From positions 1 to 60,494 of the forward strand of contig JAFTGB010000029.1 of the NCBI GenBank assembly GCA_017458125.1: DNA of 60,494 nucleotides, given 5' to 3'. The position numbers and the translations under genes were made by a program. The notes beneath the pieces are model-generated. The model ran no database searches and was not told the origin of the DNA. It saw nothing but the letters and a program-made list of their open reading frames with translations. Of this stretch, positions 1 to 8,162 are shown piece by piece. The stretch is from Prevotella sp. (GTDB lineage Bacteria > Bacteroidota > Bacteroidia > Bacteroidales > Bacteroidaceae). Position 1 is the first letter of the stretch. Every line of letters starts with the position of its first letter.

Positions 1-1
1 G

Positions 2-340
2 CAGCCCGGCGAGCCGTCGGCCGTCATCCGCGAGCGCGTCATCCGAGCCCGCAAGATTCAGGAGGAACGTTTCAAGCCCTTCAAGGGCATCCACTCCAAC
101 GCCATGATGACCGAACGCATGCTCCACGAGTTTGCCGAGCCAGACACCGCCAGCCTCGACATGCTGCGCATGGCCATGGAGCGCCTGAAGCTCTCCGCCC
201 GTGCCTACACCCGCATCCTGAAAGTTGCCCGCACCATCGCCGACCTCGCCAGCAGCAAGAAGGTTGAGGCGATGCACATCGCCGAAGCCATCGGCTACCG
301 CAACCTTGATAGAGGCGACTGGGCGGAGCGTGGGATATAA
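2..340 (+). CDS. YifB/ComM family Mg-chelatase-like AAA+ ATPase, C-terminal fragment
   Basis: This is the last 112 codons of a gene that begins before the window; the frame opens at base 2 and ends in TAA at 338-340. The translated part starts QPGEPSAVIRERVIRARKIQ and continues through the helical C-terminal domain with SARAYTRILKVARTIADL, which is typical of the Mg_chelatase_C domain of YifB/ComM proteins. In competent bacteria the family helps incorporate transformed DNA as a branch-migration helicase; that role is known of ComM and inferred here. The Walker motifs lie upstream and cannot be checked. Codon use is GC-rich, in sharp contrast to the AT-rich DNA that starts immediately after the stop. 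Confidence 0.9.
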   Translation, partial: QPGEPSAVIRERVIRARKIQEERFKPFKGIHSNAMMTERMLHEFAEPDTASLDMLRMAMERLKLSARAYTRILKVARTIADLASSKKVEAMHIAEAIGYRNLDRGDWAERGI

Positions 341-365
341 ATAAGAATTTTATATAATCAAAAGT

Positions 366-920
366 ATGGTTCTGAAAAAAATTAAATTTACAGATGGTAC
401 TTGCATTTTCTATAAAAAAGAGAATGGGAGGATACATCGGTATATTGAGTATGCCTTAACTCCAAGTGACATAAAGAAAATAAAAGCAAAGCCTATACTA
501 AAAAAATTTTTAGAATCAAAGGTTAAAATGCATAATGCCGGTAAGTATTATTATCTTAATGTGCTTTATGGTATCAAACTAAAATTGAATGATGAACAAA
601 AACATCTGTTATATAACGAATTGAAAGAACTTCATGATAAGGTGGAGCAAGAATATGACCCTATGATAATTAATAAAGGTTTTCTTTCAACTTTTGGGAA
701 ATATTGGCCTGACAATAATATACAATGTGCAGCATTCTTCACGACTATATATCTGGCAATGCTTGATTTGGAAGAGAATAAGTACAATTATCCAAATGCC
801 CTAGGGAAATCAATGGTTCTGAAAAGTTGCGAGGCAGTTATCTTACATAATGTTAACCCAAGGGATGCGGCTATTATGTTTGAAAGAAAAGGAGAAGCTA
901 TATACGATGATATGCCTTAG
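366..920 (+). CDS. hypothetical protein in AT-rich island
   Basis: An uninterrupted 184-codon frame that I do not recognise. The product is lysine- and tyrosine-rich and soluble, with no signal peptide or membrane segment; the middle (about residues 70-95) looks helical and charged (LNDEQKHLLYNELKELHDKV). No enzyme motif is visible. The gene is strongly AT-rich with A/T-ending codons, unlike the GC-rich yifB before it and GH28 after it, which points to recent acquisition. It starts 25 bases after the yifB stop, without an obvious ribosome binding site. The length and consistent codon use argue for a real gene; the function is unknown. Confidence 0.6.
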   Translation: MVLKKIKFTDGTCIFYKKENGRIHRYIEYALTPSDIKKIKAKPILKKFLESKVKMHNAGKYYYLNVLYGIKLKLNDEQKHLLYNELKELHDKVEQEYDPMIINKGFLSTFGKYWPDNNIQCAAFFTTIYLAMLDLEENKYNYPNALGKSMVLKSCEAVILHNVNPRDAAIMFERKGEAIYDDMP

Positions 921-950
921 ACAAAGCATATTCCTTCCAGACATGTTGTC

Positions 951-1301
951 ATGGTATTCAACACTATCGACTCTAACTGCGAGAGAATTGCCAATGCTAT
1001 AATGGAACATTTGGCAAATACGAGTGATGACAATGGGAGCATGTCAATTAGTGTGGGTAGGGATGCTGTAGAAGAAGCCTTATTCCATAACACTGAGTAT
1101 ATTGACGGCATAAACAAATACTTACAAAACTGTAAGGCTATACAAATAAGGTTTGATTCTTCAGACTTAAAAAATGTAATTATAAAATATGAAAGAAATA
1201 AAAAAACAACTAGAGAATTGAGACTGTACGGCTATAGGTATCTGATAATAACATGTTCAACATTGTCAGTGATAACACAGTTGTCGTTTTGGAAAATGTG
1301 A
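951..1301 (+). CDS. hypothetical small protein in AT-rich island
   Basis: A 116-codon AT-rich frame 30 bases downstream of the preceding unknown gene. The first 90 residues read like a normal soluble protein (NTIDSNCERIANAIMEHLAN, then an acidic stretch), while the last 30 (GYRYLIITCSTLSVITQLSFWKM) are of different composition and may lie beyond a frameshift, so the gene may be damaged at its 3' end. No family is recognised. Its position suggests that it travels with the gene before it and possibly with the Fic gene after it. Confidence is limited because it is short and has no motif. Confidence 0.4.
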   Translation: MVFNTIDSNCERIANAIMEHLANTSDDNGSMSISVGRDAVEEALFHNTEYIDGINKYLQNCKAIQIRFDSSDLKNVIIKYERNKKTTRELRLYGYRYLIITCSTLSVITQLSFWKM

Positions 1302-1397
1302 AATTACAACTCAACAAAAACTCCACAATTGCGGAATGCCACTTCACTTATGAAATCAGATAAACATAGAGAAGATATAAGATTTTCAAGTCAAAAC

Positions 1398-1428
1398 TTG
1401 CCGATATCGGCAAAAAGTTGTACCTTTG
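1398..1428 (+). promoter_or_regulatory. Fic gene promoter with palindromic operator
   Basis: A Bacteroidetes-type promoter: TTG at 1398-1400 (-33), 20 bp, TACCTTTG at 1421-1428 (-7). The perfect 16-bp palindrome TTGCCGATATCGGCAA occupies 1398-1413, covering the -33 box and half the spacer. Its ten-base half CTTGCCGATA (1397-1406) recurs exactly at 1451-1460, just before the Fic start codon. A smaller inverted repeat CAAGT-N4-ACTTG (1387-1400) overlaps the same box. The arrangement suggests autoregulation by the DNA-binding domain of the Fic protein; that is inference. Confidence 0.75.
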
Positions 1429-1468
1429 CGAGTAGAATTCGGTATATAATCTTGCCGATAGTCAAGTT

Positions 1469-2362
1469 ATGGAGTACATATCGGTCACACAGTTCGCAGA
1501 GAAATTCGGCATTTCTGAGCGGACAGCACGTAACTATTGTGCAACAGGGAAAATAGAAGGAGCATTCTTGACGGGTAAGACGTGGATTATACCCGCCGAT
1601 GCCGTTCTGCCCAAACGGAAGGCATCCAGAAAAAAGTTCTCTCCTTTGTTGCAAACACTGCAAAGAGAGAAAGCTGCACATCTTAAGAATGGTATATACC
1701 ACCGTACCCAGATTGACTTGACGTACAATTCAAATCATATTGAGGGAAGCCGCCTGACTCACGAGCAGACACGCTTCATCTTTGATACAAACACGATTGG
1801 AGTCACTGATGTTGCTATCAATGTGGATGATGTGCTGGAAACCATCAACCATTTCCGATGCATCGACTATATCATAGACCATGCCGAGGAGAAACTGACC
1901 GAAGATTTTATCAAGCAGCTCCACCTGATATTGAAGAATGGTACATCTGACAGCCGCAAGGATTGGTTTGCCGTAGGTGAATACAAACGTTTACCGAATG
2001 AGGTTGGCGGCATGGATACTGTCCAACCTCAGGATGTGCATCGGGAAATGAAGGCTCTGTTGAAGAACTATCATGCAAACAAAAGGCATCACTTCAAAGA
2101 CATCCTTGACTTCCATGTCCGCTTTGAAACCATCCATCCTTTCCAGGACGGAAATGGACGAGTGGGGCGCCTGCTGATGTTTAAGGAATGTATGGCAAAC
2201 AACTTTATCCCTTTCATCATCACAGACGAACTGAAGATGTTCTATTACCGTGGGCTGCGCGAATGGGGTCACGTCAATGGTTATCTGACAGATACCTGTC
2301 TCACGGCACAAGACAATTACAAAGCTTTGTTGGATTACTTCAAAATTGAATACGCTGTATGA
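1469..2362 (+). CDS. Fic family protein with N-terminal helix-turn-helix domain
   Basis: A 297-aa Fic-domain protein, predicted to transfer AMP (or another nucleotide part) to a target protein. The catalytic motif HPFQDGNGRVGR spans about residues 223-234, with the general-base histidine, the acidic residue and the GNGR anion-binding loop all present. An inhibitory-helix motif SNHIEG (residues 88-93, consensus [S/T]xxxE[G/N]) lies before the Fic core, making this a self-inhibited class II protein. Residues 1-45 (YISVTQFAEKFGISERTARN, then a wing TGKTWIIP) form a MerR/excisionase-type helix-turn-helix, so it probably binds DNA, plausibly its own palindromic promoter. No antitoxin gene is seen beside it. 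It sits at the edge of the AT-rich island, and GH28 follows after 44 bases. Confidence 0.93.
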   Translation: MEYISVTQFAEKFGISERTARNYCATGKIEGAFLTGKTWIIPADAVLPKRKASRKKFSPLLQTLQREKAAHLKNGIYHRTQIDLTYNSNHIEGSRLTHEQTRFIFDTNTIGVTDVAINVDDVLETINHFRCIDYIIDHAEEKLTEDFIKQLHLILKNGTSDSRKDWFAVGEYKRLPNEVGGMDTVQPQDVHREMKALLKNYHANKRHHFKDILDFHVRFETIHPFQDGNGRVGRLLMFKECMANNFIPFIITDELKMFYYRGLREWGHVNGYLTDTCLTAQDNYKALLDYFKIEYAV

Positions 2363-2406
2363 GCATGAATTGAGAAGAAAACAAAACGAGAAGAAAGGGA
2401 AGAGCG

Positions 2407-3810
2407 ATGACGAATAAAATGAAACGATTTACCTTCTGTGTGATGTTTGCCTTGACAGCTTTACTGGCAGGGGCGAGTAACGGAGTCTATAATGTGCGTG
2501 ACTATGGAGCTGTGGGCGACGGCAAGACGCTTGACCACACGGCCATCAACAAAGCTATCGAGGCTGCTGTGACAGATGGCGGCGGGCGGGTAGTGCTGCC
2601 CGCAGGCACATACCTTTGTGGCAGCATACGGCTGAAGAGCAACATTGAACTGCATCTGACACCCGGGGCCACCATCCTGGCAGCACCAGCTAAGCTGAAG
2701 GCTTACGACGAGAGCGAGGTGTTTGGCGCCCCTGAATATCAGGACGGCGGACACACCTATTTCCACAACTCGCTCATCTGGGCTGAGAAACAAAGCAACA
2801 TATCAATAACGGGCCACGGACGGATAGACGGCGAGGGGCTGACGAAACGCGACACGGAGAGGGCCGGCAACCTGCAGGGCGGTTCCATCGGCACTGGCGA
2901 CAAGGCCATCGCGCTGAAGCTGTGCCGCAATGTAACCATCCGCGACATCACCATTTATCGCGGCGGACACTTTGCCATCATCGCCACTGGCTGCGAGATA
3001 GGCACCATCGACAATGTGACCATCGACACTAACCGCGACGGCATCGACATCGACTGCTGCAAATACTTCACGGTGAGCAACACAAAGGTGAACACCCCCA
3101 ACGATGACGCTATCGTGCTGAAAAGCTCGTATGCTTTGAAGAAGCCCGTGCTGTGTGAACATATCCTCATCACCAACTGCATCGTTACGGGCTATAAGCT
3201 CGGCACCTTCCTCGACGGAAGCTACGTGCCTGAGAAAGTGAACTGGGTGTGCGGCCGCATCAAGCTGGGCACTGAGTCGAATGGAGGCTATCGCAACATC
3301 ACCATCGCTAACTGTACCTGCATGTGGAGCTCCGGTCTGGCTTTTGAAGTGGTCGACCAGGGGCGCATGGAAAACATTGTGGTTGACAACATCTCGATGA
3401 GTCATGTGCACCACTACCCCATTTATATCACCACAGGCTGTCGCAACCGTGGCCCGAAGGAGCGCACCGAGGTGTCAGCGGCACGCGACATATATATAAA
3501 TAATGTGATTGCTGACGACTGCGACTCGCTGGCAGGCATCATCGTCACCGGCATGGAGGGCCATCCCATACGCAACGTGTCGCTGAGCAATATCCGTATC
3601 CAGTATCGTGGTGGCGGACGGAGCGTGACGAAACCCTATCGCGAACAAGGCACCAACTATCCGGAACCCCGTTGGGCCGGCCCCACACCAGCTTACGGAC
3701 TCTTTGCACGCCACGTCGACGGGCTGCGCCTGCATAACGTTGATTTCGAGCTGATGCGCCCCGACGAGCGTCCTGATATCGTTCTTGAGGATGTCCGGAC
3801 CATTGATTAG
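2407..3810 (+). CDS. glycoside hydrolase family 28 (polygalacturonase-like), secreted
   Basis: A 467-aa right-handed beta-helix enzyme predicted to hydrolyse galacturonan in pectin. Residues 5-24 form a signal peptide (KRFTFCVMFALTALLAGAS). The mature part opens with YNVRDYGAVGDGKTLDHTAI, the usual start of the GH28/pectate-lyase fold. Family active-site landmarks are present: NRDGIDID near residue 208 (the NTD position), NDDAIVLKSS near 231 (the catalytic DD), and GRIKLGTES near 283 (the RIK motif). The usual GHG histidine motif is not obvious; GYKLGTFLDG occupies the region. The start at 2407 follows a GGAAGAG; 2419 is an alternative. It is first in a tight run with the ATP-grasp and GH2 genes. 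Confidence 0.92.
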   Translation: MTNKMKRFTFCVMFALTALLAGASNGVYNVRDYGAVGDGKTLDHTAINKAIEAAVTDGGGRVVLPAGTYLCGSIRLKSNIELHLTPGATILAAPAKLKAYDESEVFGAPEYQDGGHTYFHNSLIWAEKQSNISITGHGRIDGEGLTKRDTERAGNLQGGSIGTGDKAIALKLCRNVTIRDITIYRGGHFAIIATGCEIGTIDNVTIDTNRDGIDIDCCKYFTVSNTKVNTPNDDAIVLKSSYALKKPVLCEHILITNCIVTGYKLGTFLDGSYVPEKVNWVCGRIKLGTESNGGYRNITIANCTCMWSSGLAFEVVDQGRMENIVVDNISMSHVHHYPIYITTGCRNRGPKERTEVSAARDIYINNVIADDCDSLAGIIVTGMEGHPIRNVSLSNIRIQYRGGGRSVTKPYREQGTNYPEPRWAGPTPAYGLFARHVDGLRLHNVDFELMRPDERPDIVLEDVRTID

Positions 3811-3837
3811 TCATTTTTATACAAACAGATAAAAATC

Positions 3838-5517
3838 ATGAAAAGAAACATCGTAATAGTAGAACCTTTCTCTACCGGGTTCAATCTGATAGACGACGTA
3901 AAAACAAGGGGATATCAGCCCGTGGTGATGAGTGCTATCCCTCCAGGCAGTGAGGAAGACCGTAAAATTATTCATGAAGCCAAAGCTATGTTCTTTGCTC
4001 GCATCCCCAAGGACGTTCCCGTCATTGACGAGAACCCCAACTACGACGAGGTGCTGGCTCAGGTGCGCAGCTACGACCCGCTGTTAGTCATTGTCGGCAG
4101 TGAGTTTGGAGTGGAGCTGGGCACTCGCCTGGCCAGCGACTTAGGGCTGCGCGGCAACAAGTGGGCCAACATCGACAAGATGACGAAGAAGAGCGAGATG
4201 CACCGCGCACTGGCCGACGCCGGCGTGCGCCACATCCGCGGCCGCATCGTGAAAAGCGAGGCAGAGGCAAGAGCTTTCTACGAGGAGTTAGGCACCACGC
4301 ATGTCGTCATCAAGCCCACGCGAGGAGCAGGGACACAGGGGGTATTCTTCTGCGAAGGACTCGACGAGACGCTGGCTGTCGTGCGCCGACAGTTGGCACT
4401 GGCACAGGACAACCCGTACATGGGCGACTTGCTGATGCAGGAGCGCATCATCGGCAAGGAGTATATTGTCAACACCGTGTCGTGCGGCGGCAAGCACCGC
4501 CTGGTATCCATGTGGCACTACGACAAGCTGGTCATGAACGGCTCCTACATCTACAACTATGGCATTACGGACACGCGCTTGGACGTCGGCCATTCGCGGC
4601 TGGTGCACTACGCCTTCAGCGTGCTTGATGCCATCGGCATTGAGTGGGGTGCCGTCCACGGCGAATACATGATAGACGAGCGCGGGCCCGTGCTCATCGA
4701 GGTCAACTGCCGTCCGATGGGTGCCAGCATGTCGCGCCAGTTCCTGGAGGCCATCAACGGCCACCACGAGACCGACGTGCATCTGGATGCCTATCTCGAT
4801 CCGGAAAAGTTTGAACAGGAGGCACGCAAGCCCTACCGCCCCAAGCGCATGGGTGCCTTTAAGCCGCTGATTGTGGCTAACGACATGAACCTACTGTCGG
4901 CTCCCATACTGCAGATAGCCAAACAGCTGAAGAGCTACCACAGCGCCTCGCTCGACCGCATGGCTGGCGACCCTTTCATCAGCCGCACCCGGGACTTCGA
5001 GACTGCGGGCGGACTCATCTACCTGCTCAGCGACGACGAACATCAGGTGAAAGAAGACCTCAACTTCCTGCACCTGATAGAGATGAAATATCCGCAAATG
5101 CTCTTCAACGAACTGAAGGCCACCGACGACCCGCTGGTGAAGCGCAACTCCCTGGAACAGATGCTTGACGAGACGGACATGAAAGGCTGCACGCTGGTGT
5201 TCAGCGACAGTGGTGAGGAGTCGGACCGCGCCACCATGGTCAACAGCCATCAGCTGGCCGACGCCTACGACAGCTACGAGCTGGGACTGTTAGACATCAG
5301 CCGTCAGAAGTCGTACGCCGATGTGGAGAGCCTGCTGCAACAGATATTCCTCTTCCTCGGCAAGCTGCGCGAGGGTGCCCGCGTCTACGTACCCGAGAGC
5401 ACCTACTGCCACCTGCCCTACGGCATCGACGGCATGGAGATTATCTTCCACGCCGCCGGCCTCAGCATCGAAGCTCCACGCCCCAACGACTCCAACATGT
5501 TGATAGCAAGCAAGTAA
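3838..5517 (+). CDS. ATP-grasp domain ligase, substrate unknown
   Basis: A 559-aa cytoplasmic ATP-grasp protein. Residues 1-115 resemble the pre-ATP-grasp Rossmann-like domain (NIVIVEPFSTGFNLIDDV). The ATP-binding lobe has VVIKPTRGAGTQGVFF near 155-170, and the metal-binding strand is VLIEVNCRPMGASMSRQ near 283-299. This layout fits the group that includes carbamoyl-phosphate-synthase-like and L-amino-acid ligases, which join a carboxylate to an amine through an acylphosphate. About 230 residues follow the ATP-grasp core and are not assigned; they include an acidic stretch and a possible second alpha/beta domain. It lies 27 bases after GH28 and 9 bases before GH2, an odd place for a ligase. 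The substrate cannot be read from the sequence. Confidence 0.8.
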   Translation: MKRNIVIVEPFSTGFNLIDDVKTRGYQPVVMSAIPPGSEEDRKIIHEAKAMFFARIPKDVPVIDENPNYDEVLAQVRSYDPLLVIVGSEFGVELGTRLASDLGLRGNKWANIDKMTKKSEMHRALADAGVRHIRGRIVKSEAEARAFYEELGTTHVVIKPTRGAGTQGVFFCEGLDETLAVVRRQLALAQDNPYMGDLLMQERIIGKEYIVNTVSCGGKHRLVSMWHYDKLVMNGSYIYNYGITDTRLDVGHSRLVHYAFSVLDAIGIEWGAVHGEYMIDERGPVLIEVNCRPMGASMSRQFLEAINGHHETDVHLDAYLDPEKFEQEARKPYRPKRMGAFKPLIVANDMNLLSAPILQIAKQLKSYHSASLDRMAGDPFISRTRDFETAGGLIYLLSDDEHQVKEDLNFLHLIEMKYPQMLFNELKATDDPLVKRNSLEQMLDETDMKGCTLVFSDSGEESDRATMVNSHQLADAYDSYELGLLDISRQKSYADVESLLQQIFLFLGKLREGARVYVPESTYCHLPYGIDGMEIIFHAAGLSIEAPRPNDSNMLIASK

Positions 5518-5526
5518 CACCAGACC

Positions 5527-7968
5527 ATGAACATAAGAAAAATCATCACCGCGTGCGCCCTGATAGCCGCCATGGCCGCAAGCGCACAAAACGTAAGAGA
5601 GAAGATACGCATGGACGAAGGCTGGAAGTTCGCCTTCGGCCACGCCGCCGACCCGCAGAAGGACTACGGCTGCGGCACGGAGTATTTCAACTACCTGACC
5701 AAGGCCAACTCCATCCACAACGCAGGCCCCTACGCCATGAAGTTCAACGACAGCACATGGCAGCAGGTAAGCGTACCCCACGACTGGGTGACCACGCTGC
5801 CCTACGCCCGCGAGGCCAGCCACTCGCACGGCTACAAGACCGTGGGGTGGAAGTACCCGGAGCACAGCGTGGGCTGGTATCGCAAGGTGTTCCAGATACC
5901 CGCCACGGACCTGGGCAAGCGCATCAGCATTCAGTTCGACGGCATCTTCCGCAACGCCTCGGTATGGTTCAACGGCTACTACATGGGCACCGAGCCCAGC
6001 GGCTATGCCACACAGGTGTATGACGTGACAGAGTACGTCAACTACGGTGGCGACAACCTGCTCTGCGTACGCGCCGACGCCACCTTGGAGGAGGGGTGGT
6101 TCTACGAGGGCGGCGGCATCTACCGCGACGCATGGCTGCTGAAGTCGGCAGCCGTCAGCGTGGCCCCCTTCGGCACCTTTGTGTGGACCGACCTGAAGGC
6201 ACCCTACAGCCAGGCCACTGTCCACGTCGACACCGAGGTCAGCAACAGCTCACTGGAGACACAGCAGTTCACCGTCACGCAACGCCTGCTGGATGCCGAC
6301 GGCCGCGAGGTGGCACGGCAGGAGTCCACACAGCAGCAAGAGCTGGCTGGCAAGCAGACAAAGACCGTGCACGGCGCGCTGACCGTCAGCCATCCCCATC
6401 TGTGGAGCACCGGCGACCCCTACCTGTATAAGGTGGAGACCACCGTCATGGTGGACGGACGCATCACCGACGTCTACGAGACCACGACAGGACTGCGCGA
6501 AGTGGCGTTCACGGCCGACCGCGGGTTCCTGCTCAACGGTCAGCCGCTGAAGCTGAAGGGTGTCAACATGCACCAAGACCATGCCGGTGTGGGCGCGGCC
6601 ATCCCCGACGCCCTGCAGGCCTGGCGCATCCGCCAGCTCAAGGCCATAGGCTGCAATGCCTACCGTGCCTCGCACAACCCCATGACACCGGCACTACTCG
6701 ACATCTGCGACCGCGAGGGCATGCTGGTCATCGACGAGAACCGCCTCTCAGGCATCAACGACGAGCAGCTGCGGCTCTTAGAGCTGATGATACGCCGCGA
6801 CCGCAACCACCCCAGCGTCATCCTGTGGAGCAACGGCAACGAGGAGTGGGGCATGGAAAACAGCGTGGCAGGACGTCGCGTGGCCGAAGCCATGCGTCAG
6901 CACACCCGCCTGCTGGACCCCACACGCCAGTCGACCATGGCTAACGCCGGTGGTGCGGAACTGATTAAGGGACTGGACGTGGTAGGCTTCAACTACATCA
7001 TGCAGAACGACGTGGACAACCGCAAGCGGCAGAACCCGTCATGGAAGATAGTGGGCACCGAGGAAACCACGGGCTGCGGCACGCGCGGCGTCTACTTCAA
7101 CACCCCCGACAAGCCCGGCCACATGGCCTCGATGAACCGCGACACCACCCACCACCATGTGGAGAACGTCATAGAACGCGGCTGGAAGTTCTACGCCGAA
7201 CGGCCGTGGGCGGCAGGTGTCTTCTACTGGACGGGCTTCGACTACAGGGGCGAGCCCAACCCACTCTCCTACCCTGCCCACGACTCGGAGTTCGGCATCT
7301 TGGACTACTGCGGTTTCCCGAAGGACGAAGCGTGGTACCTCAAGGCGTGGTGGACTGACGAAACCGTGCTGCACATCTTCCCGCACTGGAACCTGAGCGG
7401 GCACGAAGGCGAGGAGGTGGAAGTGTGGGCTTACAGCAACTGCGACGAGGTGGAACTGACAGTGAACGGCAAGAAGTTAGGCCGGCAGCGCATGCCGCTG
7501 AACGGTCATCTGAAGTGGAAAGCCGTCTACAAGCCCGGTCGCGTGGTGGCCACGGGTTACAAGAACGGCCGCCGCGTCATGACAAAGACCATAGAGACCA
7601 CCGGAGCACCCAAGCGCATCGCCGTGAAAGCCGACCGCACCAGCATTACTGCCGACGGCCGCGACGTGGCCGTGGTCACCATCGAGATACTGGACAACAA
7701 GGGTCGGCTGGTGCCCGACGCCTGCCCCCTGCTGACCTTCCGGCTGGAGGGCGACGGCCGCATCATCGGCGCAGGCAACGGCGACCCGGCATACTTAGGC
7801 AACGACCATCCCTTGCAGCAGGATTGCCGCGAGTTCAGCATCCCGACCTTCAACGGCATGGCTCAGCTCCTCGTGCAGAGCAGCCGCCAGCCGTCGGCCA
7901 TCACCGTGTCGGCAGTGTCCGATGGCTTGCTGTCCGGCAAGACCAGCGTGCTCACCATAAAGCCATAA
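5527..7968 (+). CDS. glycoside hydrolase family 2 (beta-galactosidase-like), secreted
   Basis: An 813-aa GH2 enzyme with a signal peptide (MNIRKIITACALIAAMAASA). Domain order: jelly-roll sugar-binding domain (about 25-190, with HDWVTTLPY and VGWYRKVF), Ig-like domain (about 195-320), TIM barrel (about 325-620), then C-terminal Ig-like domains (about 635-813). The acid/base glutamate is in SNGNEEWGMENS near residue 438 and a probable nucleophile is in IVGTEETTGCGTRG near 511. YRASHNP near 375 is a GH2 landmark. Exo-acting beta-galactosidase or beta-glucuronidase activity is likely, but family alone does not settle the sugar. It is the last gene of the GH28/ATP-grasp/GH2 run, and its last codons are part of the terminator stem. 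Confidence 0.92.
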   Translation: MNIRKIITACALIAAMAASAQNVREKIRMDEGWKFAFGHAADPQKDYGCGTEYFNYLTKANSIHNAGPYAMKFNDSTWQQVSVPHDWVTTLPYAREASHSHGYKTVGWKYPEHSVGWYRKVFQIPATDLGKRISIQFDGIFRNASVWFNGYYMGTEPSGYATQVYDVTEYVNYGGDNLLCVRADATLEEGWFYEGGGIYRDAWLLKSAAVSVAPFGTFVWTDLKAPYSQATVHVDTEVSNSSLETQQFTVTQRLLDADGREVARQESTQQQELAGKQTKTVHGALTVSHPHLWSTGDPYLYKVETTVMVDGRITDVYETTTGLREVAFTADRGFLLNGQPLKLKGVNMHQDHAGVGAAIPDALQAWRIRQLKAIGCNAYRASHNPMTPALLDICDREGMLVIDENRLSGINDEQLRLLELMIRRDRNHPSVILWSNGNEEWGMENSVAGRRVAEAMRQHTRLLDPTRQSTMANAGGAELIKGLDVVGFNYIMQNDVDNRKRQNPSWKIVGTEETTGCGTRGVYFNTPDKPGHMASMNRDTTHHHVENVIERGWKFYAERPWAAGVFYWTGFDYRGEPNPLSYPAHDSEFGILDYCGFPKDEAWYLKAWWTDETVLHIFPHWNLSGHEGEEVEVWAYSNCDEVELTVNGKKLGRQRMPLNGHLKWKAVYKPGRVVATGYKNGRRVMTKTIETTGAPKRIAVKADRTSITADGRDVAVVTIEILDNKGRLVPDACPLLTFRLEGDGRIIGAGNGDPAYLGNDHPLQQDCREFSIPTFNGMAQLLVQSSRQPSAITVSAVSDGLLSGKTSVLTIKP

Positions 7969-8027
7969 AGCAGCGAGGCACGGATTGATGCGTCTGCATT
8001 CTCCGTGCCTCGCTGCTTTATGGCTTT
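7959..8027. terminator. 25-bp perfect-stem bidirectional terminator
   Basis: The arms 7959-7983 and 8003-8027 are perfectly complementary over 25 bp, with a 19-nt loop. The left arm contains the last two codons and the TAA of the GH2 gene. The same structure lies just downstream of tRNA-Gln on the minus strand, so it can stop both transcripts. Confidence 0.85.
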
Positions 8028-8029
8028 CG

Positions 8030-8100
8030 TTGTCCAAGGCGGATTCGAACCACCACAAACAGAACCAAAACCTGTTGTGCTACCATTACACCATTGGACA
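8030..8100 (-). tRNA. tRNA-Gln (anticodon TTG)
   Basis: Read on the minus strand, the acceptor arms TGTCCAA and TTGGACA pair fully, the T loop GGTTCGAATCC is canonical, and the anticodon loop TTTTGGT gives TTG (Gln). The discriminator A is at 8030; CCA is not encoded. It has its own promoter (8120-8151), and the 25-bp hairpin follows it within 3 bases. Confidence 0.95.
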
Positions 8101-8119
8101 CTAACCATGTTAGCGGGTG

Positions 8120-8151
8120 CAAAGGTAGTGGTTTTTTAGACCACTACCAAA
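8120..8151 (-). promoter_or_regulatory. tRNA-Gln promoter
   Basis: On the minus strand TTTG (8148-8151), 20 bp, TACCTTTG (8120-8127): a full match to the Bacteroidetes consensus, about 20 bases before the tRNA. The 9-bp hairpin ending tyrS (8124-8132 with 8140-8148) overlaps both boxes. Confidence 0.8.
8124..8148 (-). terminator. hairpin after tyrS
   Basis: GGTAGTGGT at 8124-8132 pairs with ACCACTACC at 8140-8148 around a 7-nt loop, 15 bases after the tyrS stop. No long U run follows, so termination may be partial. It shares bases with the tRNA-Gln promoter. Confidence 0.5.
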
Positions 8152-8162
8152 TTTTTCCCGAA

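Noticed and set aside
5290-6225. 311-codon open frame on the minus strand across the ATP-grasp/GH2 junction
   Set aside because: It lies antisense to two genes with clear motifs; its product is a valine/alanine/glycine-rich mirror of GC-rich codons with no domain.
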